A stretch of 64,000 nucleotides of DNA from UKL13-2 sp947085425 (GTDB lineage: Bacteria > Pseudomonadota > Gammaproteobacteria > Burkholderiales > Usitatibacteraceae), in NCBI GenBank assembly GCA_947085425.1, contig CAMTWK010000029.1, positions 1 through 64,000 on the forward strand, in the 5' to 3' direction. Shown here one piece after another: positions 15,861-25,500 of this stretch (its first letter is position 1; the number at the start of each line of letters is the position of its first letter). The position numbers and the translations under genes are program-made. The notes under the pieces were generated by a model that did not search any database, was not told the DNA's origin, and saw nothing but the letters and a program-made list of their open reading frames with translations.

Positions 15861-16916
15861 CTACCGCAACCCCGCATTCAACTTCTCCAACGCCGCACTG
15901 CCCGGGCACAACTCGGCTTCATTCATGCGGTTAAACGCCCCCGGCCGGGTATTCAAATGTGCGTGCAAATCTTCCGGCGTGTCATCGACGAATAACAGGC
16001 CGGTGACAACTTCGCCAACAGCCTGCCGTTCCTGGCTGTAATTCATCGCGGCGATGCGATCGGTCGGGTCGTAGCTGGCGTGTAATTTGCGCAACAGCAG
16101 GGTGCTGCCGTCGTGTTGCCGCACGGTGGTCACTTCACCTTCGGCGTAGTCGGTGGTGATCTCGCTGCGCTTGGGGATGAAGTCGAGGCGGTTCAGCGCT
16201 TCGTTGTGTTCACGCACGTAGTCGTAGCTTTTGGTGCTGCCGCTGTGGTTGTTAAACGCCACACACGGGCTGATGACGTCGATGAACGCCGCACCCTGAT
16301 GTTCGATGGCGGCTTTGATCAGCGGCACCAGTTGGTGTTTGTCACCACTGAAGCTGCGGCCGACAAAGGTCGCGCCGAGTTGCATGGCGAGGGTGGCGAG
16401 GTCGATCGGTGAATCACGGTTGACCACACCGCGTTTGGATTTGGAGCCTTGGTCGGCGGTCGCGGAAAATTGCCCTTTGGTGAGTCCATACACGCCGTTG
16501 TTCTCGACGATGTAGGTCATGTTCACGCCGCGCCGCATCACATGCGCAAATTGGCCGAGGCCGATCGACGCCGAGTCGCCATCGCCGGATACACCAAGGT
16601 AGAGCAATTCATTGTTGGCGAGGTTGGCGCCGGTTAATACCGATGGCATACGGCCGTGCACGGTGTTGAAGCCGTGTGAATTACCGAGAAAATAAGCGGG
16701 GGTTTTGGAGGAGCAACCGATGCCGGAAAGTTTGGCGACACGATGCGGCTCGATATCGAGCTCCCAGCACGCCTGAATGATGGCGGCAGAAATCGAGTCG
16801 TGCCCGCAGCCGGCGCACAGGGTTGAGACCACGCCCTCGTAATCCCGTCGCGTGTAACCAACCTTATTGCGAACCAGGGTCGGATGGTGCAGCTTGGGTT
16901 TGGCGATATAGGTCAT
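15861..16916 (-). CDS. korB: 2-oxoacid:ferredoxin/NADP oxidoreductase, beta (TPP-binding) subunit
   Basis: A 351-residue TPP-binding subunit. It carries CAGCGHDSI near residue 35, GIGCSSKTPAYF, and the TPP/Mg motif GDGDSASIGLGQFAHVMRRG followed by ENNGVYGLTKGQ. Together with KorA it oxidatively decarboxylates a 2-oxoacid to acyl-CoA and CO2 and passes low-potential electrons on. It is the last gene of a three-gene leftward operon and overlaps korA by 4 bp. The substrate is most likely 2-oxoglutarate, from family resemblance; pyruvate or branched 2-oxoacids remain possible. Confidence 0.9.
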   Translation of the reverse strand: MTYIAKPKLHHPTLVRNKVGYTRRDYEGVVSTLCAGCGHDSISAAIIQACWELDIEPHRVAKLSGIGCSSKTPAYFLGNSHGFNTVHGRMPSVLTGANLANNELLYLGVSGDGDSASIGLGQFAHVMRRGVNMTYIVENNGVYGLTKGQFSATADQGSKSKRGVVNRDSPIDLATLAMQLGATFVGRSFSGDKHQLVPLIKAAIEHQGAAFIDVISPCVAFNNHSGSTKSYDYVREHNEALNRLDFIPKRSEITTDYAEGEVTTVRQHDGSTLLLRKLHASYDPTDRIAAMNYSQERQAVGEVVTGLLFVDDTPEDLHAHLNTRPGAFNRMNEAELCPGSAALEKLNAGLR

Positions 16917-18772
16917 TCGGCTGCTCCTTGTGCAGACTGATGAGCGGTCTTTTTGATGGGCACCACATTGGCGGAATCGGCTTTGTCGGAAATTTCTTTG
17001 ACAATAAATCGTGCGGTGATCGGTGTGCCGTCGTAATGCAGCACCGCAATCAGCTTGGCCGGGTCGATGTTTAACTCGGCCACCAACAAGGTGCGCAGTT
17101 GCCCGTCACGATTTTGTTCCACCACAAATACCTGCTGGTGCGACGCAATAAATTCGGTGACGGCGTTGCTGAACGGAAAGGCGCGAATCCGCAGCGTATC
17201 GACGTGCACATTATTGGCGTCGAGTGTTTCCATTGCCTCACTCATCGCCGGGCTGGTCGAGCCGTAAAAAATCACGCCGAGTTTGGTTTTTTTGCCGGTA
17301 TGCGTGAGGATCGGTTGCGGCACCAGTTGTTTGGCCGTCTCGAATTTATGCAACAGCCGCGCCATGTTGTCCACATAGTCCGGGCCGGCTTCGCTGTATT
17401 TGGCAAAACGGTCGCGGCTGGTGCCACGGGTGAAATACGCGCCCTTGGTCGGGTGGGTGCCGGGGTAGGTGCGAAACGGAATACCGTCCCCATCGACATC
17501 GAGGTAGCGGCCAAACACCTTGCCGGCTTCCAATTCTTCGGCAGTCATCACCTTGCCGCGGTCGTAACGACGGTTGTCATCCCAGACAAAGGGTTTACAC
17601 AGGCGCTGGTTCATGCCGATATCCAGATCGGTCATGACAAATATCGGCGTTTGCAAACGATCGGCAAGATCGAGTGCCGTGGCCGACATTTCAAAACACT
17701 CGTGCGGGTCTTCCGGGAATAGCAGCACGTGTTTGGTGTCGCCGTGTGATGCGTATGCGCACAACAACACATCCGATTGCTGGGTGCGGGTCGGCATGCC
17801 GGTTGATGGTCCGCCGCGCTGCACATTGATGATGGTGATCGGTATTTCCGCAAAATAAGCGAGGCCGATGAATTCCTGCATCAACGATACGCCCGGGCCG
17901 GAGGTGGCGGTGAAGGCGCGCGCACCATTCCAGCCGGCGCCGACAATCATGCCAATCGACGCGAGCTCGTCTTCGGCCTGCACAATGGCAAATTTGTTTT
18001 TGCCGGTGTCGGCATCAACACGATATTTTTGGCACCACTTGGTGAAACCTTCGGCGAGGGATGAAGACGGCGTGATCGGGTACCACGCACACACCGTCGC
18101 GCCGCCATACACACAGCCCAATGCCGCCGCGCTGTTGCCTTCGATAAAAATGCGGTCACCGACAAAATCACGCCGCTCGACCTTCAACCCGATCGGTTGA
18201 AAATGTTTGGCCGCGTAGTCACGCCCGAGGTGCAAGGCTGTTTTGTTCGAGTCGAGCAGCCGCTCCTTGCCTTTGTATTGTTCGCTGAACAAAATCTCAA
18301 TGGCTTCGCTTTCGATGCCGAGCAAAAATGACAAGGCGCCGAGGTAAATGATGTTCTTGAACAACTGCCGTTCGCGTGAATCGGTGTAGGTGGCGTTGCT
18401 GATCTCGGTCAGCGGCATGCCGAGTATATGAATGTCGTCACGGAACTTTGACGGCGGCAATGCTTTGGAATTGTCGTAAAACAAATACCCGCCGGGTGAA
18501 AGTTCCTTGACGTCGGCATCCCATGTTTGTGGATTCATCGCGACCATAAAATCCACGCCGCCGCGACGGCCGAGGTGGCCTTTTTCAGTCACGCGCACTT
18601 CGTACCAGGTCGGCAGGCCCTGAATATTCGACGGAAAAATATTACGCGGGCTGACCGGCACACCCATGCGCAAAATCGATTTGGCAAATAACTCATTGGC
18701 CGAGGCGGAGCCCGAGCCGTTGACGTTGGCGAATTTGACAACAAAGTCGTTGATGGCGGCAATTGGTTTCAT
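16913..18772 (-). CDS. korA: 2-oxoacid oxidoreductase, fused gamma-alpha subunit
   Basis: A 619-residue protein with the gamma domain first (about 1-190; FVVKFANVNGSGSASANELFAKSILRMG at the start) and then the alpha pyrimidine-binding domain (YPITPSSSLAEGFTKW, AEDELASIGMIVGAGWNGARAFTATSGPGVSLM). The ATG at 18772 shares bases with the stop of the upstream gene, which supports it over a longer frame. The gamma-alpha fusion is typical of the KorAB class. A C-terminal block (KTKLGVIFYGSTSPAMSEAM) is the transketolase C-like domain. Confidence 0.9.
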   Translation of the reverse strand: MKPIAAINDFVVKFANVNGSGSASANELFAKSILRMGVPVSPRNIFPSNIQGLPTWYEVRVTEKGHLGRRGGVDFMVAMNPQTWDADVKELSPGGYLFYDNSKALPPSKFRDDIHILGMPLTEISNATYTDSRERQLFKNIIYLGALSFLLGIESEAIEILFSEQYKGKERLLDSNKTALHLGRDYAAKHFQPIGLKVERRDFVGDRIFIEGNSAAALGCVYGGATVCAWYPITPSSSLAEGFTKWCQKYRVDADTGKNKFAIVQAEDELASIGMIVGAGWNGARAFTATSGPGVSLMQEFIGLAYFAEIPITIINVQRGGPSTGMPTRTQQSDVLLCAYASHGDTKHVLLFPEDPHECFEMSATALDLADRLQTPIFVMTDLDIGMNQRLCKPFVWDDNRRYDRGKVMTAEELEAGKVFGRYLDVDGDGIPFRTYPGTHPTKGAYFTRGTSRDRFAKYSEAGPDYVDNMARLLHKFETAKQLVPQPILTHTGKKTKLGVIFYGSTSPAMSEAMETLDANNVHVDTLRIRAFPFSNAVTEFIASHQQVFVVEQNRDGQLRTLLVAELNIDPAKLIAVLHYDGTPITARFIVKEISDKADSANVVPIKKTAHQSAQGAAE

Positions 18773-20640
18773 TATTCGGCTGCCTGTTGGTATTGTTCCG
18801 ACATAGGTTCTGGCGTTGTTGACAAAGCAGGGCTGGGTTTGTTTCGACAGCCCGGACCGGCTTTGGTAGTGTTCAATAAAAACTTCTGCATGTCCCACGC
18901 GCCGGTCGGGCAACGCTCGGCACACAATCCGCAATGCAGGCACACGTCTTCATCCTTGGCCATGATGCGGCCGGTTTTGAGGCCGTCGGCAATATACAAA
19001 TCCTGCGTCAGGTTCAGCGCCGGCGCACTCAGCCGTGCGCGCACCTCGGCCTCCTCGCCGTCCTGGGTGAAGGTGATGCAATCCATCGGGCAGATATCGA
19101 CACACGCGTCACACTCGATACACAGCCGCGGCGTGAATACCGTTTGTACATCGCAGTTCAGGCAGCGCTGCGCCTCGGCAAAACCGAGCTTGCGATCAAA
19201 TCCCAGTTCGACTTCAACTTTGATGCTTTTGAGCGCAATTGAAATTTCCTTGAGCGGCACCTTGTAACGAACGTCGTTGGAAACGTCGTTGTCGTAGCTC
19301 CACTCGTGAATGCCCATTTTCTGGCTGAGCAAATGCACCATCGGTGGCGGGCGTTGTGCGACATCCTCACGCTGGCAGTGTTTGTCGATCGAGATGGCGG
19401 CCTCGTGGCCGTGCGCCACCGCCCAGATGATATTTTTCGGGCCAAACGCGGCGTCGCCACCAAAAAACACATTCGGCAAGGTTGATTGATGGGTGACGGC
19501 ATCCACCACCGGCATATCCCATTCATCAAACGTCAGGCCGATGTCGCGCTCGATCCACGGAAAAAAGTTTTCCTGGCCGACCGCGACCAACACGTCGTCG
19601 CATTCAAAATGCACATCGGCTTCGCCGGTCGGCACCAGTTTGCGGCGGCCCTTTTCGTCTTTTTGTGGCGCGACTTTTTCAAACATCACGCCGGTGAGTG
19701 TGCCGTTGTCATGGGTAAACGCTTTCGGCACCAGAAAATTGTGAATCGGGATACCTTCGTGTTGCGCATCTTCTTTTTCCCACGGTGATGCTTTCATTTC
19801 CTCGAAGCCGGAACGCACAATCACTTTGACGTCGTCACCGCCGAGGCGGCGCGAGGAACGGCAACAATCCATGGCGGTATTGCCGCCACCGAGCACAATC
19901 ACACGTTTGCCGATTTTATCGACATGACCGAACGACACGCTCGATAACCAGTCGATGCCGATGTGAATATTTTTGGCCGCTTCCTTGCGGCCCGGCAAAT
20001 CGAGATCACGTCCGCGTGGCGCACCCGAGCCGACAAACACCGCGTCATAACCTTCGCTTAATAATTGTTTGAGGCTGTTAATGCGTTGGCCACTTTTGAA
20101 GTTCACGCCGAGGTCAAGAATGTAGCCGACCTCTTCATCAATCACCGCTTCGGGCAAACGGAATTTTGGGATCTGGCTGCGGATCATGCCGCCGGCGCGG
20201 CTGTCGCCGTCAAACACGGTGATGTCGTAGCCGTGGGGGGCGAGATCACGCGCCACCGTCAGTGAGGCGGGGCCGGCACCAACACAGGCGATGCGTTTGC
20301 CGTTTTTTTTCGTCGGCGCTTTGGGTAGGCGATGACGAATATCTTCTTTGTTGTCGGCTGCGACCCGTTTAAGCCGGCAGATGGCCACCGGCTCCGGTTG
20401 TGCGGCGTTTTCTTCCTCGACACGGCCGCGCCGGCAGGCGGGTTCACACGGGCGGTCACAGGTGCGGCCGAGTACGCCGGGAAATACATTGGAGTGCCAG
20501 TTCACCATGTAGGCATCACTGTAGCGACCCGCGGCGATCATGCGAATGTATTCCGGGACGGGAGTGTGGGCGGGGCAGGCCCATTGACAATCAACGACTT
20601 TATGAAAATAGTCGGGGCGGGCAATATCGGTCGACTTCAA
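18772..20640 (-). CDS. korC: FAD/Fe-S pyridine-nucleotide oxidoreductase subunit linked to KorAB (GltD-like)
   Basis: A 622-residue flavoprotein. The N-terminal Cys cluster (CQWACPAHTPV; CDRPCEPACRRG) matches the GltD/PreT type. Two dinucleotide folds follow (ACVGAGPASLTVARDL; VIVLGGGNTAMDCCR). Two [4Fe-4S] motifs close the protein (CIECDACVDICPMDC; CLHCGLCAERCPTGAW). GGAG six bases before a TTG at 20640 favours that start over the TTG at 20652. A similar third subunit turns KorAB of aromatic-degrading betaproteobacteria such as Azoarcus into a 2-oxoglutarate:NADP+ oxidoreductase (recall), hence the name, which is provisional. The genes abut, so the three proteins are probably one complex. 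Confidence 0.82.
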   Translation of the reverse strand: MKSTDIARPDYFHKVVDCQWACPAHTPVPEYIRMIAAGRYSDAYMVNWHSNVFPGVLGRTCDRPCEPACRRGRVEEENAAQPEPVAICRLKRVAADNKEDIRHRLPKAPTKKNGKRIACVGAGPASLTVARDLAPHGYDITVFDGDSRAGGMIRSQIPKFRLPEAVIDEEVGYILDLGVNFKSGQRINSLKQLLSEGYDAVFVGSGAPRGRDLDLPGRKEAAKNIHIGIDWLSSVSFGHVDKIGKRVIVLGGGNTAMDCCRSSRRLGGDDVKVIVRSGFEEMKASPWEKEDAQHEGIPIHNFLVPKAFTHDNGTLTGVMFEKVAPQKDEKGRRKLVPTGEADVHFECDDVLVAVGQENFFPWIERDIGLTFDEWDMPVVDAVTHQSTLPNVFFGGDAAFGPKNIIWAVAHGHEAAISIDKHCQREDVAQRPPPMVHLLSQKMGIHEWSYDNDVSNDVRYKVPLKEISIALKSIKVEVELGFDRKLGFAEAQRCLNCDVQTVFTPRLCIECDACVDICPMDCITFTQDGEEAEVRARLSAPALNLTQDLYIADGLKTGRIMAKDEDVCLHCGLCAERCPTGAWDMQKFLLNTTKAGPGCRNKPSPALSTTPEPMSEQYQQAAE

Positions 20641-20652
20641 CAGATTCTCCAA

Positions 20653-20770
20653 TGCACAAGTGAAACAATGGCCTGCTGCTGTTCCCTTCCTGGGCTGCTT
20701 CGCCTTAGCTGGTTAGGCAGGCCGGAGAACTCGCGAGTGTGGCCATGCTACATGCCGCAGTGGGTCTTGG
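20653..20770. other. Structured intergenic element upstream of korC
   Basis: This GC-rich stretch folds well on either strand. ATGGCC (about 20668-20673) pairs with GGCCAT (20741-20746), and GGCCTGC pairs with GCAGGCC inside it. An apical CCC-AGGAA-GGG hairpin appears on the minus strand. It could be a leader element or a small RNA. It resembles but does not satisfy the 4.5S RNA signature. Confidence 0.4.
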
Positions 20771-20815
20771 AAAGTTTTGTCGGTGTTGCGGTGCAGCAGA
20801 GGGTCGATCGGTCGT

Positions 20816-20842
20816 AAAAAATGATCAGACAGACAGCCTGAT
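20816..20842 (-). terminator. Weak intrinsic terminator downstream of the BamE-like lipoprotein gene
   Basis: On the minus strand ATCAG-(9 nt)-CTGAT is followed closely by a run of six T, about 85 bp after the lipoprotein stop. The stem is short, so efficiency is uncertain. Confidence 0.4.
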
Positions 20843-20865
20843 TATTGCCTTGAACCGGTCAGGTG

Positions 20866-20895
20866 CGACCGGTATCGGCACGACCGGTATCGGCG
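20866..20895. repeat. 15-bp tandem direct repeat
   Basis: Two copies of CGACCGGTATCGGC(A/G) at 20866-20880 and 20881-20895, just after the lipoprotein gene. Seen directly; function unknown. Confidence 0.75.
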
Positions 20896-20926
20896 CGATC
20901 AGTGACTACATTGGCGCAATCCAGCA

Positions 20927-21277
20927 CTACTGTGCGTTGGCGATGGCCCGCGAGGAAATAGTCTCAACAACACGACCATTGTCGGCCATCATCACTGAAA
21001 ATTCGGTGATGTAGCCAAAGGTATCGACATAACGATAGTCCCAGGCGGTGGCATACAGATTGGCAAATCGTATGCGTTGATTTGGTTTGCCGATAGCGGC
21101 TTCGACCGCCTCGGGGGTCATGCCGATCACAATGCTTTTGGCGCGTTCATCGTTAAGGCCCGGCGTGAGGAATGGGTTGCTGCCGGTACTGCTGCACGCA
21201 CCCAGTAAAGCGGCCACAATGATGGCCGTCATAACCGTGACGACGGCGGTTTGAATCTGTCGGATGGCAATTTTCAT
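20927..21277 (-). CDS. SmpA/OmlA (BamE-like) lipoprotein
   Basis: A 116-residue lipoprotein. The signal peptide ends in the lipobox LLGAC with Cys28. The mature part has the SmpA/OmlA fold signature GMTPEAVEAAIGKPNQRIRF, then WDYRYVDTFGYITEFSVMMADNGRV. BamE itself belongs to the outer-membrane beta-barrel assembly machine, but this family has many paralogues with unknown partners, so no bam gene name is given. I took the ATG at 21277 because it puts the signal peptide at the N-terminus. Monocistronic and leftward. Confidence 0.78.
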   Translation of the reverse strand: MKIAIRQIQTAVVTVMTAIIVAALLGACSSTGSNPFLTPGLNDERAKSIVIGMTPEAVEAAIGKPNQRIRFANLYATAWDYRYVDTFGYITEFSVMMADNGRVVETISSRAIANAQ

Positions 21278-21545
21278 GTCGGTAATTTTGTCGCCTATTC
21301 GATCAAAAAACAACGATAACTTTTTGTTGTGATGCAAATATAAGGCGGCAAAACGACCAGGCGGGACGGCAATTTTCGATCATTTTGGCTTGGAAGTGCC
21401 CGCCGTTATTGGACTCACAAATTTCAAATTTATAATTGGTGGATGGGCCCGGGTCATGTTGAAAATGGCGGGGATAATCAACAATGTGAAATTTTGTTCA
21501 CAGCAAACTGTTCTATTCTATCGTCACCCTTTTTTCGGAGTTGCC

Positions 21546-22163
21546 ATGTATGCGGGAGAACGTTTTAACGGTTACAGCCATCTGGTCGGAACCTTTCTCG
21601 CCGCTATTGGCGGCGTGGTGCTGGTGGTGTTGGCATCGATACAAGGTGACCCCTGGAAAATCGTTAGTTTTTCGGTGTACGGCACCTCATTGATCTTGTT
21701 ATACGGCAGTTCGACGCTGTATCACAGCACCAAGGGCAGGGCGAAAAACATTTTTCGCAAACTCGATCACAGCGCGATTTATTTGCTGATTGCCGGCACC
21801 TACACACCGTTCACTCTGGTGACCCTTGGCGGCGGTTGGGGCTGGTCGTTGTTTGGTGTGGTTTGGGGGCTGGCTATTTTTGGCATTGTCCAAGAGCTCA
21901 CCCTGAAAAGTAACAAACGCTTCTTGTCACTAGGCTTGTATTTGGCAATGGGCTGGGTCGCCGTGATCGGCGTGATCCCCCTCATTAAGGCGTTGTCGTG
22001 GGATGGATTTTTATGGATTATTGCCGGCGGCGCAGCCTATACCATCGGCATAATTTTTTATTTATACGACGAGCGATTCAAACATTGGCACGGCATTTGG
22101 CATTTATTTGTGCTGGCCGGCAGTGCGCTGCATTACGTCGCCATATTGCGTTACGTCGCGTAA
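21546..22163 (+). CDS. Hemolysin III family membrane protein (PAQR-like)
   Basis: A 205-residue protein with seven predicted membrane helices. Motifs typical of the HlyIII/YqfA/PAQR family are present: ERFNGYSHLVG near the N-terminus, YGSSTLYHSTKG with its Ser and His, FRKLDHSAIYLLIAGTYTPF, and the C-terminal HWHGIWHLFVLAGSALHYVAI. The conserved Ser/His/Asp set suggests a zinc-dependent hydrolase-like centre. The ATG at 21546 follows CGGAG at 21536-21540. Haemolysis itself has been shown for few members. Confidence 0.88.
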   Translation: MYAGERFNGYSHLVGTFLAAIGGVVLVVLASIQGDPWKIVSFSVYGTSLILLYGSSTLYHSTKGRAKNIFRKLDHSAIYLLIAGTYTPFTLVTLGGGWGWSLFGVVWGLAIFGIVQELTLKSNKRFLSLGLYLAMGWVAVIGVIPLIKALSWDGFLWIIAGGAAYTIGIIFYLYDERFKHWHGIWHLFVLAGSALHYVAILRYVA

Positions 22164-22550
22164 AACGCCCCATCAATATCAACCGCCGCGCCGGAGTCGC
22201 ACAAGTTTAACGCCGCCATCCCCCACCGTCCGGGCAAGCTGCACTTTCAACTGTTGGTCTATGGTGCAGCGCAATTGAATGATCCGCGATATTTTCTATC
22301 GACATTCGTTAAGTGGGCAATTCATCCCGCCTGAACGCGGTATCCGCGGCTGGCAATGACCCCGCCCATTGTGCCGCGGTGTTAAAATGAACAGCCTCAC
22401 TTTTAGGTTAATAAGTGCCGCGAAATGTCGAATATAAGACAGGCATCGGTCAATCCAGTTGACCGATGAGGCACGATCAACAAAGGATGCCCGCGATAGG
22501 TGATTCGCGTCACCGGTGTGGCTACAGTGAGCGACAGCAAAAAGATATTG
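22164..22550. promoter_or_regulatory. Leader region of the histidine kinase gene with a perfect 10-bp inverted repeat
   Basis: This 387-bp gap holds CATCGGTCAA (22444-22453), loop TCCAG, TTGACCGATG (22459-22468). It is a perfect inverted repeat 82 bp before the chosen kinase start, so it is either an operator or an RNA hairpin. TTAAAATGA-type AT-rich sequence around 22380-22425 may hold the promoter. No gene is seen. Confidence 0.65.
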
Positions 22551-25500
22551 ATGACCCACCCTCAAAATCCAATTCTTATGCCGTGGTCCCTCAAGTTGAG
22601 GGTTACCTTACTGACCGTCGCCATTTTTGTGGCGGGTATGTGGTCGCTTTCGTTTTATCTCGAACAAACGCTGCGCGAGGATATGCAGCAATTATTGATT
22701 GAACAACAAATTTCTGCTGTTCATTTGGTTGCCGCCCAGATTAACAACGAAGTAAACCAACGCTTGACCGGTTTGCAGATTGTCGCAAAATCCATAAGTC
22801 CGGCGCTGATCCGCAATGCAGCGGCACTCCAGGATGCCATCGAGAAGGAGCAGGTGCTTCTGGAGCAATTTAACTGGGGCTTATTTGTGGTTGGCATCGA
22901 TGGCGTCGCAATTGCCTCGACACCTGCATCGGCAAATCGCGTCGGTAACAAATACATCGATCGCGACCACGTCGTACGAGCCATCCGCGATGGCAATTCA
23001 AACGTCGGCCGCCCGGTCATTAGCAAGACCTCCGGCGCACCGGTGGTGGCGATGGCCGTGCCGATTCGCGATGCCGATCAAAAAATTATCGGTGCAATCA
23101 TCGGCAGTATTGACCTGGGGAAACCGAGTGTTCTGGATAAATTAAGCGAGAGTCGTATTGGCAAAACGGGTAGTTTGCTGTTGATCGATCGTGAGTATCG
23201 GCAGATTATTACCACTGCTGATAAAAGTCGTGTGATGGAAATATTGCCTGCACCAGGCGTGACTCCCCTCGTTGATGGTTTTATCAAAGGTGAGCAGGGG
23301 GCGGGCATTTTTGTCAATCCGCATGGTGTAGAAGTCCTCGGGACTGCGAAAGATATTCCCGCCGCCGGGTGGCTTGTCGTTGCAAAGTTGCCCACCCATG
23401 AAGCATTTGAACCGATTCGCGCGATACATCAACGCATTTTGTGGTCGACTATCGGCCTCACTATTCTAATTGGCATGCTGACCTGGTGGATGCTGCGCCG
23501 CCAGCTCGAGCCAATATTTGGCACCGTCCACGCGTTGGCGGCGATGTTAACGAGCAACGCACCACCGCAGCCGTTGCCGGTCAAACGGATGGATGAGGTC
23601 GGCAATTTGATTGACGGTTTTAATCGCCTGCTGGAAAGGCTGGCCGAACGGGAACAGATTTCAAAATCCGCGCAGGACGCGCTCAGCGAAAGTGAGCTGC
23701 GGCTGCGGGTGTTGCTGCAAGATTTGCCTTCGGTGGCAGTCCAAGGGTACGGTGTTGATTGGATTATTCACTACTGGAATAAGGCTTCGGAACAAATTTA
23801 CGGATATCGCGCCGATGAGGCCATTGGCAAAAGCCTATTGGACCTGGTCGTACCGAAAAATCTTCGCAATGAATTTGCAGCCGCCATGCAACAAATGATC
23901 GCGACCGGGCAACCAATGGCGGCAACTGAACTGACGTTATTGCGCAAAGATGGCGCTTCGGTGGAGGTTTTTTCCAGCCACGTCATGGTGCAGGTGCCGG
24001 GACGGGAGAAGGAGCTGTTTTGCATCGATGTCGATTTGACCGCGCGCAAGCAGGCTGATGCCGCATTGCGGGAGAGCGAACAACGCTTTCGCAATCTCAT
24101 TGAAATGTCGCCTGATGCAAAAATTGTGCATTGTAATGGCATCATTATTTATGCCAATCCTGCGGCGATCAAACTGTATGCCGCAACCACGCCGACCGAC
24201 CTGATCGGAAAGGCGGTAATCGATTTTATCCGGCCGGATTTTCGCCCGATGGTGTTGTCACGGATGCAATTCATCGCCGACGGCGGACTGGCCACGCAGC
24301 TGGCCGAAATCAAAAATCTGCGCTGTGACGGCGCGGAAATTGATGTTGAGGTACAAAGTGTCCCGACGGTGTTTGACGGCCAGGCCGCCATTCACGTTGC
24401 CATTCGTGACATCACCGCCCGCAGGCAGATGGAGCGTGAGGTCAACATCCAGCGCGATTTTGCGGCGCAGATTGTGACGTCCATGGGTCAGGGTTTAAGT
24501 GTCACCGACGTGAACCGTGTACGTTTGTTTGCCAACCCTGCGCTGGCAAAAATGTTGGGCTTTGAGGTGTCCGATTTGATCGGACAACCCGGCGAAAACA
24601 TTATTTTGCCGGAAGACCGGGTGCTGCAGCACAAACATGTTTTGCAACGCGTTGACGGGAAAATTTCCAGCTACGAAGTCCGCTTACAACATCGTGACGG
24701 GTCGCTTGTTCCTGTGCAGATTACCGGCGTGCCGCGCTTTGTTGACGGGCAATATGCCGGGTCGATTGCGGTGATCACCGATTTGACCGAGCGCAAAGAA
24801 ATGGAACATGAGGTCAATGTTCAGCGCGATTTTGCCAATCAAATTATCAGCGCGATGGGCATGGGGCTGAGTGTGTCGAGTGCCAACCGAGAGTTGGTGT
24901 ATGTGAACCCGGCGATGGCGGAAATCCTGCGCGAAGATGCCGATCAGTTGGTGGGGAAATTCACAGATAACTTTGTCGTTCCGGACGAGCGGGGGATGCA
25001 ACAAAAGCAACAGGATCTGCGCCGCGGTGGACAGGCTTCAACTTACGAAACTCATTTTCAGCGCAGTGATGGTTCGATTGTTCCGGTGCAGGTCAGCGCC
25101 GTACCTCGGTTGATTGATGGAAAATATGCCGGCTCAATCGCGGTGGTCACTGATCTGAGCGCGCGCCGGCAAATGGAACAGGAAGTAAAAGCGCAACGGG
25201 ATTTTGCCGCGCAAGTAATCAAAGCGATGGGGCAGGGGCTCAGTGTGGTGGATATACATGGAAATCTTGAATACGGCAATCCGGCCTTTGCGCAATTGCT
25301 GGGTTATGAATTGTCGGAAATTATTGGCCAGCCCGTCAATGAAGTTATTAGTCACGATGACCATCCTCTACAAATGGCGATTGAACAGGCGCGTAAGGCG
25401 GGTCACACCAGCACGTATGAAACCAATTTGCGACACCGGGACGGTTCATTTGTGTTGGTGCAGATCACCGGTGCGCCACGATTTGTGGACGGAGAATATG

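Noticed and set aside
20656..20770. 4.5S (SRP) RNA gene on the minus strand
   Set aside because: A GGAA and neighbouring AGCAGC are present, but there is an extra base in the apical loop, the AGCAGC lies on the wrong side and the outer helix does not match. Reported only as an unassigned structured element.
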